This document shows, piece by piece, positions 42,807 to 52,319 of a stretch of 62,737 nucleotides of DNA. The translations under genes and the position numbers were made by a program. The stretch is taken from the NCBI GenBank assembly GCA_049658265.1, contig JBASOM010000012.1, positions 1 through 62,737 of the forward strand, read 5' to 3'. The stretch is from DTU063 sp001512695 (GTDB lineage: Bacteria; Bacillota; Thermosediminibacteria; Thermosediminibacterales; Tepidanaerobacteraceae). Under the pieces are notes generated by a model. It had not been told where the DNA came from, did no database searches, and was given only the letters and a program-made list of their open reading frames with translations. Positions within the stretch are counted from its first letter, which is position 1. Each line of letters starts with the position of its first letter.

Positions 42807-43616
42807 TCAGGTTCGCGCTTTCAAGCCAAAAAACATGCGCAATTTATCAAAAAAGCTTGGCTCAACGTTTTCCATTGTCATCAAGGGAACATCCTGACCT
42901 AACAGTCGACTTACCATATTCCTGTAAGCCTTCCCTGCTTTTGAGCTTTCATCGGCAACTGCCGGTTCACCTCTATTCGTGGATATGACTATCTTCTCAT
43001 CTTCCGGCACCACGCCTAATAGCTCTATGGCCAAAATGTCTATCATATCATCAATGTCCATCATATCCCCGCGTCTTACCATATCGGGTCTTAAGCGATT
43101 TATGACCAGCTTCGGCTCTTCGAAACCCGAGGCCTCTAAAAGCCCCACAATTCTATCTGCATCCCTTACTGCGGAAACCTCAGGTGTTGTAACGATAATT
43201 GCTTTATCCGCACCGGCCACGGCGTTCTTAAAGCCCTGCTCTATCCCTGCTGGAGAGTCGACTAGCACATAGTCAAATTCCTGTTTTAAATCTTCGCACA
43301 GTTTTTTCATCTGTTCAGGAGTAACTGCAGTTTTGTCTTTGGTTTGGGCTGCAGGCATCAAGTACAAATTCTCAAAGCGCTTATCCTTTATCAGGGCTTG
43401 CTTCAAGCGGCACATGCCGTTTGCCACATCAACCAAATCGTAGACTATTCGATTTTCAAGCCCCATCACTACATCAAGGTTTCTCAAGCCTATATCGGCA
43501 TCTACCAATACAACTTTCTTGTTTCCGTACAAGGCAAGACCGGTTCCCAGGTTAGCTGTAGTAGTAGTTTTACCGACTCCGCCTTTTCCTGATGTAATTA
43601 CTATTACCTCACCCAT
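42807..43616 (-). CDS. minD: Septum-site determining ATPase MinD
   Basis: 269 aa. It has the deviant Walker A (SGKGGVGKTT), switch regions (DADIGLRNLD, VDSPAGIEQG) and a C-terminal amphipathic helix (SFFDKLRMFFGL) for membrane binding. Recruits MinC to inhibit FtsZ. The order minC-minD-minE is conserved. Confidence 0.95.
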   Translation of the reverse strand: MGEVIVITSGKGGVGKTTTTANLGTGLALYGNKKVVLVDADIGLRNLDVVMGLENRIVYDLVDVANGMCRLKQALIKDKRFENLYLMPAAQTKDKTAVTPEQMKKLCEDLKQEFDYVLVDSPAGIEQGFKNAVAGADKAIIVTTPEVSAVRDADRIVGLLEASGFEEPKLVINRLRPDMVRRGDMMDIDDMIDILAIELLGVVPEDEKIVISTNRGEPAVADESSKAGKAYRNMVSRLLGQDVPLMTMENVEPSFFDKLRMFFGLKART

Positions 43617-43642
43617 GTTATCCCTCCTGTTTACTCATCCCA

Positions 43643-44254
43643 CTATTTTAAAGTGTTATAGGGTTCGATGACTATGATATTGTCCTTTAAGCGAGCTATT
43701 TCCGGAAATTGTGGCAAATCTTCCTTGTCTTCCGGAGGTCTCGAAATAATCTCAGCGATCCTAAGCTGAGTTGGCTTTAAGCGAAATGCTGCAACGATTG
43801 CGGATACATCGCCTTCAGCTCCAGCATGGGCCATGCCCCGAAGGGCTCCCATAACCAGTATGTCGCCCGTTGCTACAATCTCACTCCCGGGATTGGCATC
43901 ACCTAGAATGACCACCGTACCTCTGTAGGAAATCTTTTGTCCGGAACGCACAGTCCTTTTCAGCAGCAACACCCGGCTTCGATTAGGTTTTGGGAATATT
44001 AAGGTCTTTGGAGAATCCGCTTCCTGCAAACTCATTCCGAAATTCGTCAGGATTTCCTGTAGTTTTTTGTACTCTTCCTCGCTAACAAAACCCTTCTTCG
44101 ATTTTAAGTAGACCTTACCCCCAGCAAAAAAGTTGCGACCGCTTTGAAGTTTCTCGTAAATTATCTTTTCTACATCTTCAAAGTTTGAATTCTCTTCAAG
44201 TATAATGGTAATACCATCTTTTGTTCCTTTGATAATTACAGGTTTATTACCCAT
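43643..44254 (-). CDS. minC: Septum-site determining protein MinC
   Basis: 203 aa from the ATG at 44254 with GGAGGG 7 bp upstream; the frame extends to 44299. The N-terminal FtsZ-binding domain is followed by the right-handed beta-helix (VVILGDANPGSEIVATGDILVMG) with the conserved ARG-like turn GMAHAG. First gene after an intrinsic terminator, so minCDE-ftsA-rodA may have its own promoter. Confidence 0.93.
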   Translation of the reverse strand: MGNKPVIIKGTKDGITIILEENSNFEDVEKIIYEKLQSGRNFFAGGKVYLKSKKGFVSEEEYKKLQEILTNFGMSLQEADSPKTLIFPKPNRSRVLLLKRTVRSGQKISYRGTVVILGDANPGSEIVATGDILVMGALRGMAHAGAEGDVSAIVAAFRLKPTQLRIAEIISRPPEDKEDLPQFPEIARLKDNIIVIEPYNTLK

Positions 44255-44326
44255 GCCAATTCCCTCCAAACAGCACCACTCCAAGTATTTATTCTTCATA
44301 AATTAATCAAATCCTTCTTTTAGTGC

Positions 44327-44357
44327 TAAAAAAACCAGAATCTGTAAAGATTCTGGT
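44327..44357 (-). terminator. Terminator after the PBP2 gene
   Basis: A 9-bp stem ACCAGAATC / GATTCTGGT (44334-44342, 44349-44357), followed on the minus strand by TTTTTTT. It separates the mre-PBP2 unit from the min-rodA unit. Confidence 0.85.
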
Positions 44358-44366
44358 AATTTTTGG

Positions 44367-46436
44367 TTAAGGCTGTATTAGGTAGTCCTCGGTTTTCTCT
44401 ACATCGGTCAGATGAAAATATTCTTCAAATATAGCCCTTGCTACGGGTCCTCCAGTGCTGCCTCCTGATCCAGCTTGTTCAATGAATACTGCAACTGCAA
44501 TTTCAGGGTCCTCATAAGGGGCAAAAGCCACAAACCATCCGTGAGGGTCTTTTGTGACATCCCATTCAGCAGTACCGGTCTTACCCGCGACAGCAATGGG
44601 AAAGTCTGCAAAGACTCCATAGGCGGTGCCGCCGGGCAAAGTGACAGCCCGCATGCCTCGCTTTATAACATCAAAGGTGCTCTTGGAAACGTCAATCTGG
44701 CCGCCTATTTCAGGATTTTTCTCTAACACCGTATTGCCGTCAGGAGCCACTATGGATTTTATTAAATGGGGTTTCATCCAGGTGCCTTCATTGGCTATAG
44801 CTGCTACATAATTGGCAATTTGAATTGGCGTAAAGCTATTATATCCCTGGCCAATGGCTGCATCCAAGGTTTCAGCCGGGTACCAGATTTTATCATCCGG
44901 CCTGGTAAAGGTGTTTTTCTTGTACTCGCGACTTGCCACGTTACCTGCCTTTTCACCCGGCAACTCTATGCCTGTTAAACTTCCAAGGCCATACTGCCTC
45001 GCATATTTTTCAATATTATCTATTCCCAGTCTGCGGCCCACTTCATAAAAGTAGATATTGCAAGATTCTCCTATAGCTCTAACCATATTTACAGTGCCAT
45101 GGCCGCCAGGTTTCCAATCCTTTTTGGGCAAGATAGTCCAGTAAACTCCCGAGCAGCGCAAACTCTCCCTTTCGTTAGTAACCTTTTCTTCTAAGGCAGC
45201 CGTTGCAGTTACCATCTTAAATACGGAACCCGGCGGGAAAGTTCCTGAAATTGCAAGATTCACCATGGGGTTGAGGGGATTGCTAGAAATCTCTTCCCAT
45301 TCCTTTTGAGTTATTCCTCTAGCGAACATGTTGGGGTCGAAGTCCGGGATGCTGGCCATCGCCAGCACTTCGCCGGTCTTTACGTTAAGGGCTACAACCG
45401 CACCTCTTTTGGCATTGGGGAAGGGATTGTACCTATCCGTCTGCAGTTTTATCAGTTGTTCCTTCAATTTATTTTCAGCTATTTGCTGAAGTTTTATATC
45501 GATTGTCAGATTGACTGTGTGCCCTGAAATTGGCTCTTTTTGCCCCAGCACCTTCATGGGTTTGCCGGATGCGGTGACCTCCACCTGCTGACCTCCATCT
45601 ACTCCCTTAAGGTATGACTCCAACTCCTTTTCCAGGCCCGTCTTGCCAAACATGTCTCCTGGCCTGTACCCCTTGTCTTTTGATGACTCAAGCTCATCCT
45701 GACTTATTTCACCAACATATCCGAATATATGAGAAGCGGTATTGCCGTAAAGATAGTTGCGCATGGGTTCCACTTCAATTACAACACCCGGGAGCCGTCG
45801 TTCTTCGATTTCGGCAACGGTCTGAAAATCCACATCGGTTTTCAGTCTAACAGGCCTATAACCTTGCCCCCTCAGCTTATTCTTTAGAGTGTCATAATTG
45901 TAGGATAATAGCACTGCTGTGCCGGGCTCACTGTCAAGGGTTACAACACCTGCAGCAAAGTCTATTTTCACGGGTGAAAGAAGCTTTCCCGTGCTCTCCT
46001 CAACAATTGTAATATCTGAATAATCCAGCTTTCCATCTCCATTTTTGTCCACAACTGGCAATTTACTAAGGTATATCCTCTTATCTTCATTTACGGTGCG
46101 TTTTTCATTTGAAACTTCAGTGTACGCTGGAATATCAAGGATGTCTCGCAGAATTGCAAAGACTTCCTCCTGGGTTTCCCGTTCAGTTTTTACACTCATA
46201 TACGATACGGTAAAACTTGGCCTGTTGTTTACCAGTTCCCGACCGTTCCTATCCTTGAAGACACCTCTAGGTGCTGTAATAGGAATTATTCTGATCCTGT
46301 TTTCCTCAGCTAGTTTTTCGTATTCATCACCTTTAACTATTTGTAGTGCAGACAAACTTATTGTAAGGACTACAAAAATAGCAATTACTATTCCCAATAA
46401 TACGTTGAGCCTTTTTTGAAGCTTCTTTGCCCGCAT
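44367..46436 (-). CDS. mrdA: Penicillin-binding protein 2 (class B transpeptidase)
   Basis: 689 aa with an N-terminal membrane anchor, a PBP dimerisation domain (about 55-290) and a transpeptidase domain. The active-site serine motif STFPPGSVFK-like is GTFPPGSVFKM, the SxN motif is ESCNIYF, and KTG lies in GKTGTAEWD. Cross-links peptidoglycan during elongation with RodA. Last gene of mreB-mreC-mreD-mrdA. Confidence 0.94.
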   Translation of the reverse strand: MRAKKLQKRLNVLLGIVIAIFVVLTISLSALQIVKGDEYEKLAEENRIRIIPITAPRGVFKDRNGRELVNNRPSFTVSYMSVKTERETQEEVFAILRDILDIPAYTEVSNEKRTVNEDKRIYLSKLPVVDKNGDGKLDYSDITIVEESTGKLLSPVKIDFAAGVVTLDSEPGTAVLLSYNYDTLKNKLRGQGYRPVRLKTDVDFQTVAEIEERRLPGVVIEVEPMRNYLYGNTASHIFGYVGEISQDELESSKDKGYRPGDMFGKTGLEKELESYLKGVDGGQQVEVTASGKPMKVLGQKEPISGHTVNLTIDIKLQQIAENKLKEQLIKLQTDRYNPFPNAKRGAVVALNVKTGEVLAMASIPDFDPNMFARGITQKEWEEISSNPLNPMVNLAISGTFPPGSVFKMVTATAALEEKVTNERESLRCSGVYWTILPKKDWKPGGHGTVNMVRAIGESCNIYFYEVGRRLGIDNIEKYARQYGLGSLTGIELPGEKAGNVASREYKKNTFTRPDDKIWYPAETLDAAIGQGYNSFTPIQIANYVAAIANEGTWMKPHLIKSIVAPDGNTVLEKNPEIGGQIDVSKSTFDVIKRGMRAVTLPGGTAYGVFADFPIAVAGKTGTAEWDVTKDPHGWFVAFAPYEDPEIAVAVFIEQAGSGGSTGGPVARAIFEEYFHLTDVEKTEDYLIQP

Positions 46437-46453
46437 AAAAACCCCTCAAAACA

Positions 46454-46960
46454 TCAATATTTAATATCAAAGTAAAAATCAATGAATCGCTCTATTTTGA
46501 CAACTCCTCGATAAATCAGGGGAGATATGAGCATATTCAGCAGTGCGGTAGGAATCGTGATAGAGAAAAACTGATACCAAGGATAAACCAATTCACCGGT
46601 TAAATAAGCTACGATGACAAAGAACAGATTAAACACAACCGTTCCCACAAAGGTAAGGGCCATGGTAATAATAGTTCGCCCTTTGTAAAGGTTTTGTGAA
46701 CCGTACCCTATAAGATACGCTGCGGCAGTTTTTGCAATGGTGCCAAGACCTATAAATCTGCCGAAAAAAACATCTTCCAAAAAGCCATTTAACATGCCAA
46801 TTGCGGCACCGGCTTTTTCACCGTCAGCCATGGCTATACATAAAGCAAAAACCAGCGGCAGGTCTGGTTTTATCGCAAAAGTCCAAATCAAGTTCAACAT
46901 GGTTGTCTGCATTAAAAAAAGTGCAAGTGTTACTAATATATAGCAAAGGGCCTTCATCAA
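46454..46960 (-). CDS. mreD: Rod shape-determining protein MreD
   Basis: 168 aa, five to six hydrophobic segments, with the typical GxxxGFLEDVFFGRFIGLG loop. It overlaps mreC by 4 bp. Membrane partner of MreC in the elongation complex. Confidence 0.9.
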   Translation of the reverse strand: MMKALCYILVTLALFLMQTTMLNLIWTFAIKPDLPLVFALCIAMADGEKAGAAIGMLNGFLEDVFFGRFIGLGTIAKTAAAYLIGYGSQNLYKGRTIITMALTFVGTVVFNLFFVIVAYLTGELVYPWYQFFSITIPTALLNMLISPLIYRGVVKIERFIDFYFDIKY

Positions 46961-47805
46961 TTGGCCTCCTTCTCTCCCTTTATCACAAAAACCCGTTCAA
47001 GTTTGAGAAAGTCTACCGAAGGCTTGATTATGGCATGCTGCATCAATTCATATGATTCTTTATTGGCCTCCTCAACTTCTCCTATGACAATGCCCTTAGG
47101 AATCAAGCCACCCAGGCCGGAGGATATAACTATATCACCTTTTACCAGGTTGGCATCGTGGGGCAAAAAAACCATTTTCAGATATCCGCTGGGCGCCGGG
47201 TCAATACTACCCTTAACTACACCATTATCTCTAGTCCTCTGGATCATGGCACTGACCGAACTGCGCTCATCCGTGATAAGCATTACCTTAGAGGTGCTGT
47301 GAGTGGTGCTAATCACGTATCCTGCCAAACCTTTATCGGTGACCACTGCCATGTCCTTCTGTATACCATGCCTTTCTCCTTTATCAATGGATATGACATT
47401 GAACCAATTGCTCGGATCCCTTGCTATAACCTCTGCCGCCTCTAAATCGTATTGAAAGCTTCTCTCTCTAAAACCTAAGAGATTGCGCAATTCCTGGTTC
47501 TCTATTTGAAATTCAGTTATATATTGCTTGTACTGCAAAAGCTCAGCCACTTGCTCTTTCAAGGCTTCATTTTCTTGCTTAAGGTAAAAAAATTGTGGGA
47601 TAGCATTTATAGTTTCCTTTATGCCAAATCCCAAATCAGACAGTAATCTTTGTGCAGGGCTGAGTGCAGTTGCTAAGGGCATCTCTATATTCTTAAAAAC
47701 ATATTGATTCTTTGATGTTATATTGACTACTGCAATTGCAATAATTAAAAACACGATGGGGATTAACAGTCTACGGTTTTTCAAAAGACGCCGCAAAAAC
47801 ACCAC
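46957..47805 (-). CDS. mreC: Rod shape-determining protein MreC
   Basis: 282 aa. N-terminal membrane anchor, coiled coil (about 65-110), then the beta-barrel region with ARDPSNWFNVISIDKG and the later SGLGGLIPKGIVIG motif. Starts with GTG, 4 bp after mreB. Extracytoplasmic scaffold that activates PBP2/RodA. Confidence 0.93.
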   Translation of the reverse strand: MVFLRRLLKNRRLLIPIVFLIIAIAVVNITSKNQYVFKNIEMPLATALSPAQRLLSDLGFGIKETINAIPQFFYLKQENEALKEQVAELLQYKQYITEFQIENQELRNLLGFRERSFQYDLEAAEVIARDPSNWFNVISIDKGERHGIQKDMAVVTDKGLAGYVISTTHSTSKVMLITDERSSVSAMIQRTRDNGVVKGSIDPAPSGYLKMVFLPHDANLVKGDIVISSGLGGLIPKGIVIGEVEEANKESYELMQHAIIKPSVDFLKLERVFVIKGEKEAN

Positions 47806-47809
47806 GTCC

Positions 47810-48841
47810 TCAACCTACTTTTTTTGGAGAAATTAAGACGCGCTTTAGAAGGTCCAATTCTTCCAGGACCTTTCCTGTACCCATGGCAACGCAATTCATG
47901 GGTTCCTCGGCGATATGAACGGGCATTCCCGTCTCGCTGTTTACCCTCTTATCCAGGCCTGATAGCAAAGAACCTCCACCGGTCATCACAATTCCACGGT
48001 CCATGATATCGGCAGCCAATTCCGGCGGCGTCTTCTCTAAAGTCACCTTGATTGCTTCTACGATATTGTTTACTGGCTCGGCCAAAGCGGAATGGATTTC
48101 ATCGGCGGTAATTGTAATGGTTTTAGGCAGGCCTGTTACCAAGTCCCGCCCCCTAATATCCATGGATTCCTCTTTTACACCGGGTGCAGCAGAGCCTATG
48201 TTAATCTTTATTTGTTCCGCCGTTCTTTCACCTATCATCAGGTTATATTCTTTCTTAATGTAGTAAGAAATGGCATCATCCATTTCGTCGCCACCGACAC
48301 GAATCGATTTGCTGGTAACAATGCCCCCCAATGAGATAATAGCAACTTCCGTGGTCCCACCACCTATATCCACTACCATGTTTCCGGCTGGTTCGTGAAC
48401 TTCAAGGCCAGCTCCTATGGCTGCTGCCATCGGTTCTTCAATTAAATAAGCTTCCCTAGCTCCCGCTTGCAAAGTAGCATCAATGACAGCTCTCTTTTCA
48501 ACTTCAGTTACTCCGGAAGGGACGCCAACTACAACCCTTGGTTTAATAAAAGGCCTGCTCCTGAGTGCCCGCGATATAAAGTATTTGAGCATGCTTTCGG
48601 TGACATCGAAATCCGCTATAACGCCATCCCTCATCGGTCGTATAGCAACGATATTACCAGGGGTACGGCCTATCATCTGCTTTGCCTCTTCCCCAACTGC
48701 CAAAATAGCACCATTGTCTCGGGATATAGCGACAACGGATGGTTCTTTTAGAACGATGCCCTTCCCTTTCACGTGCACCAATGTATTAGCTGAGCCTAAA
48801 TCAATTCCCATGTCCTTTGAAAATATATTCAAAAATCTCAT
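47810..48841 (-). CDS. mreB: Rod shape-determining protein MreB
   Basis: 343 aa from the ATG at 48841 (AAAGGGG upstream). Actin-fold phosphate loops GIDLGSANT and VVDIGGGTTEVA and the GGGSLLSGLD motif are present. Cytoskeletal filament directing wall synthesis. Lies 48 bp after radC, as is widely conserved. Confidence 0.96.
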   Translation of the reverse strand: MRFLNIFSKDMGIDLGSANTLVHVKGKGIVLKEPSVVAISRDNGAILAVGEEAKQMIGRTPGNIVAIRPMRDGVIADFDVTESMLKYFISRALRSRPFIKPRVVVGVPSGVTEVEKRAVIDATLQAGAREAYLIEEPMAAAIGAGLEVHEPAGNMVVDIGGGTTEVAIISLGGIVTSKSIRVGGDEMDDAISYYIKKEYNLMIGERTAEQIKINIGSAAPGVKEESMDIRGRDLVTGLPKTITITADEIHSALAEPVNNIVEAIKVTLEKTPPELAADIMDRGIVMTGGGSLLSGLDKRVNSETGMPVHIAEEPMNCVAMGTGKVLEELDLLKRVLISPKKVG

Positions 48842-48889
48842 CAATGTTTCCCCTTTCTGCTGCCTCAGTTTTTCAGCATGTGCTTTGTC

Positions 48890-49585
48890 TTACATAAGAC
48901 CCTGTTCCTTAAGGCTGAGAATAGAATTGTTCCCAATAATCACATGGTCCAGCACAGCAATTCCAAGAACATTGCCTGCATTAACCAACCTAGAAGTAAC
49001 TTCAATATCTTCCCTGCTGGGAGTTGGATCACCGCTGGGATGATTGTGAACCAATATGACAGATGCGCTACTGCGTTTTATGGCTGGTTTAAAAACCTCC
49101 CGGGGATGGACTATGGAGGAGTTGAGACTCCCTATAGATATATCTTCGATTGATATCACGTGATTTTTGGTATTTAATAAAATAGCCTTGAAATGTTCTT
49201 TTTCCAAAAATCTCATTTCCTCCATGAGGAGATCTTTTACGTCCAAAGGGCTCGTTATCGTTACTTGCTGACGTCCGCGATAAGATGAAATCCTTCGGCC
49301 CAGTTCTACTGCCGCTTTGATTTGAACAGCTTTAGCCGTGCCGATACCCTTGATCTTTGAAAGTTCCTCTACAGTAGCATCAATCACATAAGTTAGCCCA
49401 CTTTTTCCTCCATCACCTTTTAAAATTCGCTGAGCAAGAACCAATGCTGACTCCGAGCGCGTCCCGGTTCTTATTAAAACGGCTAATAGTTCCGCATCAC
49501 TTAAAACTTGAGCTCCATATCTCAGCAGGCGTTCACGAGGTCGTTCCTCCTGCGGTATATCTTTTATCAAGATATTGTTGCCCAA
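48890..49585 (-). CDS. radC: RadC-family JAB-domain protein
   Basis: 231 aa from a TTG at 49585, which is 9 bp after AGGGGG; other in-frame TTG codons exist nearby. An N-terminal helix-hairpin-helix (IKGIGTAKA) precedes the JAB metal motif (E..HNHPSGDPTPSREDI). Despite its name, a direct repair role is unproven; it is part of the maf-radC-mreB neighbourhood. Confidence 0.93.
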   Translation of the reverse strand: MGNNILIKDIPQEERPRERLLRYGAQVLSDAELLAVLIRTGTRSESALVLAQRILKGDGGKSGLTYVIDATVEELSKIKGIGTAKAVQIKAAVELGRRISSYRGRQQVTITSPLDVKDLLMEEMRFLEKEHFKAILLNTKNHVISIEDISIGSLNSSIVHPREVFKPAIKRSSASVILVHNHPSGDPTPSREDIEVTSRLVNAGNVLGIAVLDHVIIGNNSILSLKEQGLM

Positions 49586-49604
49586 CAACAGCAACCCCCT
49601 GTAC

Positions 49605-50183
49605 TTAAAGGATTGTTATGTCAAAATGCTTCAACATTTGACTTAATTTAAAAAGAGGCAATCCAACAATATTATAATAATCACCCTCGATTTTCTCAAT
49701 AAACAGGGCACCCTTGCCCTGGATTCCGTAGGCACCGGCTTTGTCCATAGGCTCACCGGTTTTTATATAGTTTTGTATCTCTAAACTGCTTAGGACTTTG
49801 AACTTAACCCGGCTCTCTTCAAATTCCTTTATATGGCGCTTTGTGGCAGCATCAACCAGGGATACTCCTGTGAACACCTTATGCCAACGGCCGCTAAGAT
49901 TCCTTAACATTTCTTCAGCTTCCTCAAAAGTGCCAGGCTTGCCTAATATCCTGTCATCCAAAACCACGATGGTATCAGCGCCTATAACCAGACCTTCATC
50001 GTGCTTGCTGGCAACGGCCATGGTTTTACTATGGGCCATTTTGGCTGCTAAAGGGCCAAAGTCCATTGTAGTGTCCGGGTTTTCATCAAGGTAGCTTGGT
50101 TCCACAGAGAACTTGAGGCCTAGTTGCAATAAAAGCTGCTGCCTTCTAGGAGAAGCCGAGGCTAAAATAATAGGTCTTTCCAT
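49605..50183 (-). CDS. maf: Maf-type nucleotide pyrophosphatase
   Basis: 192 aa. It has the family motifs ASASPRRQQLL, IGADTIVVLDDRILGKP and GAYGIQGKGALFI. Maf proteins hydrolyse dTTP, UTP and modified nucleotides and are linked to septum control in Bacillus. Eleven bases upstream of radC's stop-start region; same operon. Confidence 0.94.
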   Translation of the reverse strand: MERPIILASASPRRQQLLLQLGLKFSVEPSYLDENPDTTMDFGPLAAKMAHSKTMAVASKHDEGLVIGADTIVVLDDRILGKPGTFEEAEEMLRNLSGRWHKVFTGVSLVDAATKRHIKEFEESRVKFKVLSSLEIQNYIKTGEPMDKAGAYGIQGKGALFIEKIEGDYYNIVGLPLFKLSQMLKHFDITIL

Positions 50184-50197
50184 ATCTCAAAACCTCA

Positions 50198-50446
50198 CTA
50201 CATACGCTGATAAAAGATAATTGCTATGATAAGCCCTAGGGCCCCAGCTAAATTTAAACTCACATTAAAACCGAAGGTGACATTGATAATTCCTAAATCC
50301 AGATTGGTTGTGGACAAACCTATACTGCTGCCCTGATTTAAAATAGGGGCATAACTGCCTAATACCTGGCCTAACACACTTCCAATTACTAGACCTACTA
50401 ATAATATTATAACCAATACAAGTGGACTGCGATAACTACGTTTCAT
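50198..50446 (-). CDS. DUF4321 small membrane protein
   Basis: 82 aa with two hydrophobic segments (about 8-30 and 60-80). The pattern SPLVLVIILLVGLVIGSVLG and the LGIINVTFGF core fit DUF4321. It overlaps the Gx transporter gene by 4 bp and precedes maf, the common clostridial order. Function unknown. Confidence 0.8.
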   Translation of the reverse strand: MKRSYRSPLVLVIILLVGLVIGSVLGQVLGSYAPILNQGSSIGLSTTNLDLGIINVTFGFNVSLNLAGALGLIIAIIFYQRM

Positions 50447-50985
50447 TTGATTTTATCCTCCCTCAATATACCCAGTTTTATAAGAGTGGTATCAAGATTT
50501 TGTTTTACAAACTGAGCTGCCAGGCCGGTGAATAGGCCGGTAAATAAGCCGATAATCATTAAAAAAGGCAGGTAAATGTACAGCCCTAAAGTGGAAAGGG
50601 CAAGGCTGGCCACCGTAACCTGCGTTATGTTGTGTGTTACCCCGCCTAAAAAGCTTATTCCCACCAAACTAAAAACATTGCCGAAGCGCTTATATGCAAA
50701 AGCCATAATAATAGTACTCATAATAGCACCTGATAAGCTATATATCAGACTTGAAAGGGAACCTGCCAGCAAGGTCCCTATGATACTCCGCAGGACACTT
50801 ACCATAAGCCCTTCTCTCAAACCGTAAAAACTTATGGCAATTAGAGAAATAATGTTGGCAAGGCCAAGTTTGGCTCCCGGCACCGGAAAAGGCACTGGAA
50901 TCATATTTTCAATGATGTGCAGCACTATGCCAAAAGACACGAGCAGCGAAAGAAATATTATTTTGCGGTGCTTTAGCAAAATCAT
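50443..50985 (-). CDS. Gx transporter family membrane protein
   Basis: 180 aa, five to six membrane segments. The motif VPGAKLGLANIISLIAISFYGLREG-type signature and GGVTHNITQV mark the Gx transporter/HepI-like family (an ECF-type substrate-binding membrane component fold). Follows the NusG-II protein gene by 20 bp. Substrate unknown. Confidence 0.82.
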   Translation of the reverse strand: MILLKHRKIIFLSLLVSFGIVLHIIENMIPVPFPVPGAKLGLANIISLIAISFYGLREGLMVSVLRSIIGTLLAGSLSSLIYSLSGAIMSTIIMAFAYKRFGNVFSLVGISFLGGVTHNITQVTVASLALSTLGLYIYLPFLMIIGLFTGLFTGLAAQFVKQNLDTTLIKLGILREDKIK

Positions 50986-51005
50986 TCATCCTTTAAGCGA
51001 GGAAA

Positions 51006-51392
51006 TTAAAAGGTTACATCATCTATATCATCACTTATATATTTGTCACTTTGTATAGCTATGACCATTTTATTTGGAAGGCACACGATCATCTGACCAG
51101 GGCGGCTGATCCATCCCTGTCTCAGGCAATCTCCGTCCGGGCACTCTGCATATAGCATTCTTACACGGTCTGCGTCAACTTCAACAACATTCTCACCAGT
51201 AGTCACGGGAACCGGTATTGTTAGATTTGGCCCATCCCTTCCCAGTAAGACCTTTTGATAAAGTTTTCCGTTTACCTCTATTAAAAGGTAAGTTTTGCCA
51301 TTTGCAAAACCGTAAACTTGAAAAGCTGTGAACATTATTAGAGATAAAAGTACAATAGAAAAAAATAGTATTTTATCACCTTTGGTAATCAT
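51006..51392 (-). CDS. NusG domain II-containing exported protein
   Basis: 128 aa. One N-terminal membrane segment (about 10-28) and then a NusG-II beta domain. Three cysteines (CPDGDC and VCL) lie in the conserved C-terminal part. It nearly always precedes a Gx transporter gene. First gene of the operon running through maf, radC and mre. The function is not known; it is not a transcription factor. Confidence 0.82.
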   Translation of the reverse strand: MITKGDKILFFSIVLLSLIMFTAFQVYGFANGKTYLLIEVNGKLYQKVLLGRDGPNLTIPVPVTTGENVVEVDADRVRMLYAECPDGDCLRQGWISRPGQMIVCLPNKMVIAIQSDKYISDDIDDVTF

Positions 51393-51426
51393 GGAAAATC
51401 CTCGCTCGGCTTGAATCTACACAATT

Positions 51427-51455
51427 AGTGTAACATTTTATTCCATCCAAAACAA
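51427..51455 (-). promoter_or_regulatory. Promoter candidate for the NusG-II to mre operon
   Basis: On the minus strand TTGTTT (51455-51450), a 17-bp spacer and TACACT (51432-51427), about 35 bp upstream of the first gene. Moderate match to SigA. Confidence 0.5.
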
Positions 51456-51480
51456 GTGGAAAATTTGACTATAAAAATAG

Positions 51481-51529
51481 GTAAAGAGCCCTTCACAATT
51501 ACACATTTTTGTTGCAAAGGGCTCTTTAC
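51481..51529 (-). terminator. Terminator downstream of the CopZ-like gene
   Basis: A 13-bp stem GTAAAGAGCCCTT / AAGGGCTCTTTAC (51481-51493, 51517-51529) encloses a smaller inner stem. On the minus strand it is followed by CTATTTTTAT. It insulates the copZ-like gene from the next operon. Confidence 0.75.
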
Positions 51530-51613
51530 CTTAAAGGGAATTCTTTTTAATTATCGATATATTCTCTTTTGTGCTCAAACGAGGGATAGGGCTTCTTTGG
51601 CTCATTAAGAATC

Positions 51614-51847
51614 TTACCCTTCAACATCATATCCTGCATCTTCTATCGCCTGTTTTATATCGTCAATGCTTACTTCTTGAGGATTATAGGATATTTCTAC
51701 TTTGCTTTCTTCTACATTTGCTTCAACCTTTGAAACGCCGGGCAGTGCACCAACTGCTTTTTCCACGGCTGCTTTGCAATGGCCGCATGACATACCGGAA
51801 ACGTTCAGGATAATATCTGAATTACAATGATCGCAGCATCCGGCCAT
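51614..51847 (-). CDS. Heavy-metal-associated (CopZ-like) protein with extra N-terminal cysteines
   Basis: 77 aa. The HMA fold has the metal motif GMSCGHC at residues 18-24. The N-terminus MAGCCDHC adds a second cysteine/histidine-rich site not found in plain CopZ. It could be a Cu(I) chaperone or a metal-carrier domain. No copper ATPase or regulator lies nearby. Downstream terminator at 51481-51529. Confidence 0.85.
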   Translation of the reverse strand: MAGCCDHCNSDIILNVSGMSCGHCKAAVEKAVGALPGVSKVEANVEESKVEISYNPQEVSIDDIKQAIEDAGYDVEG

Positions 51848-51923
51848 GTATCTATACCTCCTTCACTATTAGCGTCCTGTTAATACGATTCCTAGATTAG
51901 ATATGAACTCCGGAGCAATAGCT

Positions 51924-52319
51924 TTAGTCTTCAGTCTTTTGCTCGGCCTTTTCTTCTTGTATTTCTTCAGGTTTTATAACTCTTTCAACGACAATGTCAA
52001 CTTTTTCTACAGAATAGCCCGTCAATGTCTCCACATCACTGATGATTTTTTCCCTGGCTTTATCTGCAACTTCCGGTATCTTTACTCCGTATACCACGCT
52101 GATTTTGACCTCGAACGCGACGCTGCCAGCTGTTTCTTCAAATTCTGCTGGATCGGTTTTCTTTACCGATATCTGGGGTGTGAACCTGTCTACAAACATC
52201 CTGGTAAAACCTGCGAGGCCGCCCTTTTTCTCCTGTTTATAAACTTCCTCAACTTTGCGCATAGCTTCCTTAGCTATGTCAACAAATACCGATTCACTGA
52301 TAAAAGTTTTGCCGCTCAT
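51924..52319 (-). CDS. Asp23/Gls24 family envelope stress protein
   Basis: 131 aa from the ATG at 52319 (GAGGAGG upstream). The sequence SVAFEVKISVVYGVKIPEVADKAREKIISDVETLTGYSVEKVDI is diagnostic of Asp23/Gls24. The Lys/Glu-rich ends are typical. These proteins sit at the membrane face and respond to cell-wall stress. It forms its own unit between copZ-like and the threonine aldolase promoter region. Confidence 0.85.
   Translation of the reverse strand: MSGKTFISESVFVDIAKEAMRKVEEVYKQEKKGGLAGFTRMFVDRFTPQISVKKTDPAEFEETAGSVAFEVKISVVYGVKIPEVADKAREKIISDVETLTGYSVEKVDIVVERVIKPEEIQEEKAEQKTED

Noticed and set aside
48483..49043. 186-codon plus-strand frame opposite mreB/radC
   Set aside because: It spans two well-supported minus-strand genes and has no ribosome-binding site or family features.
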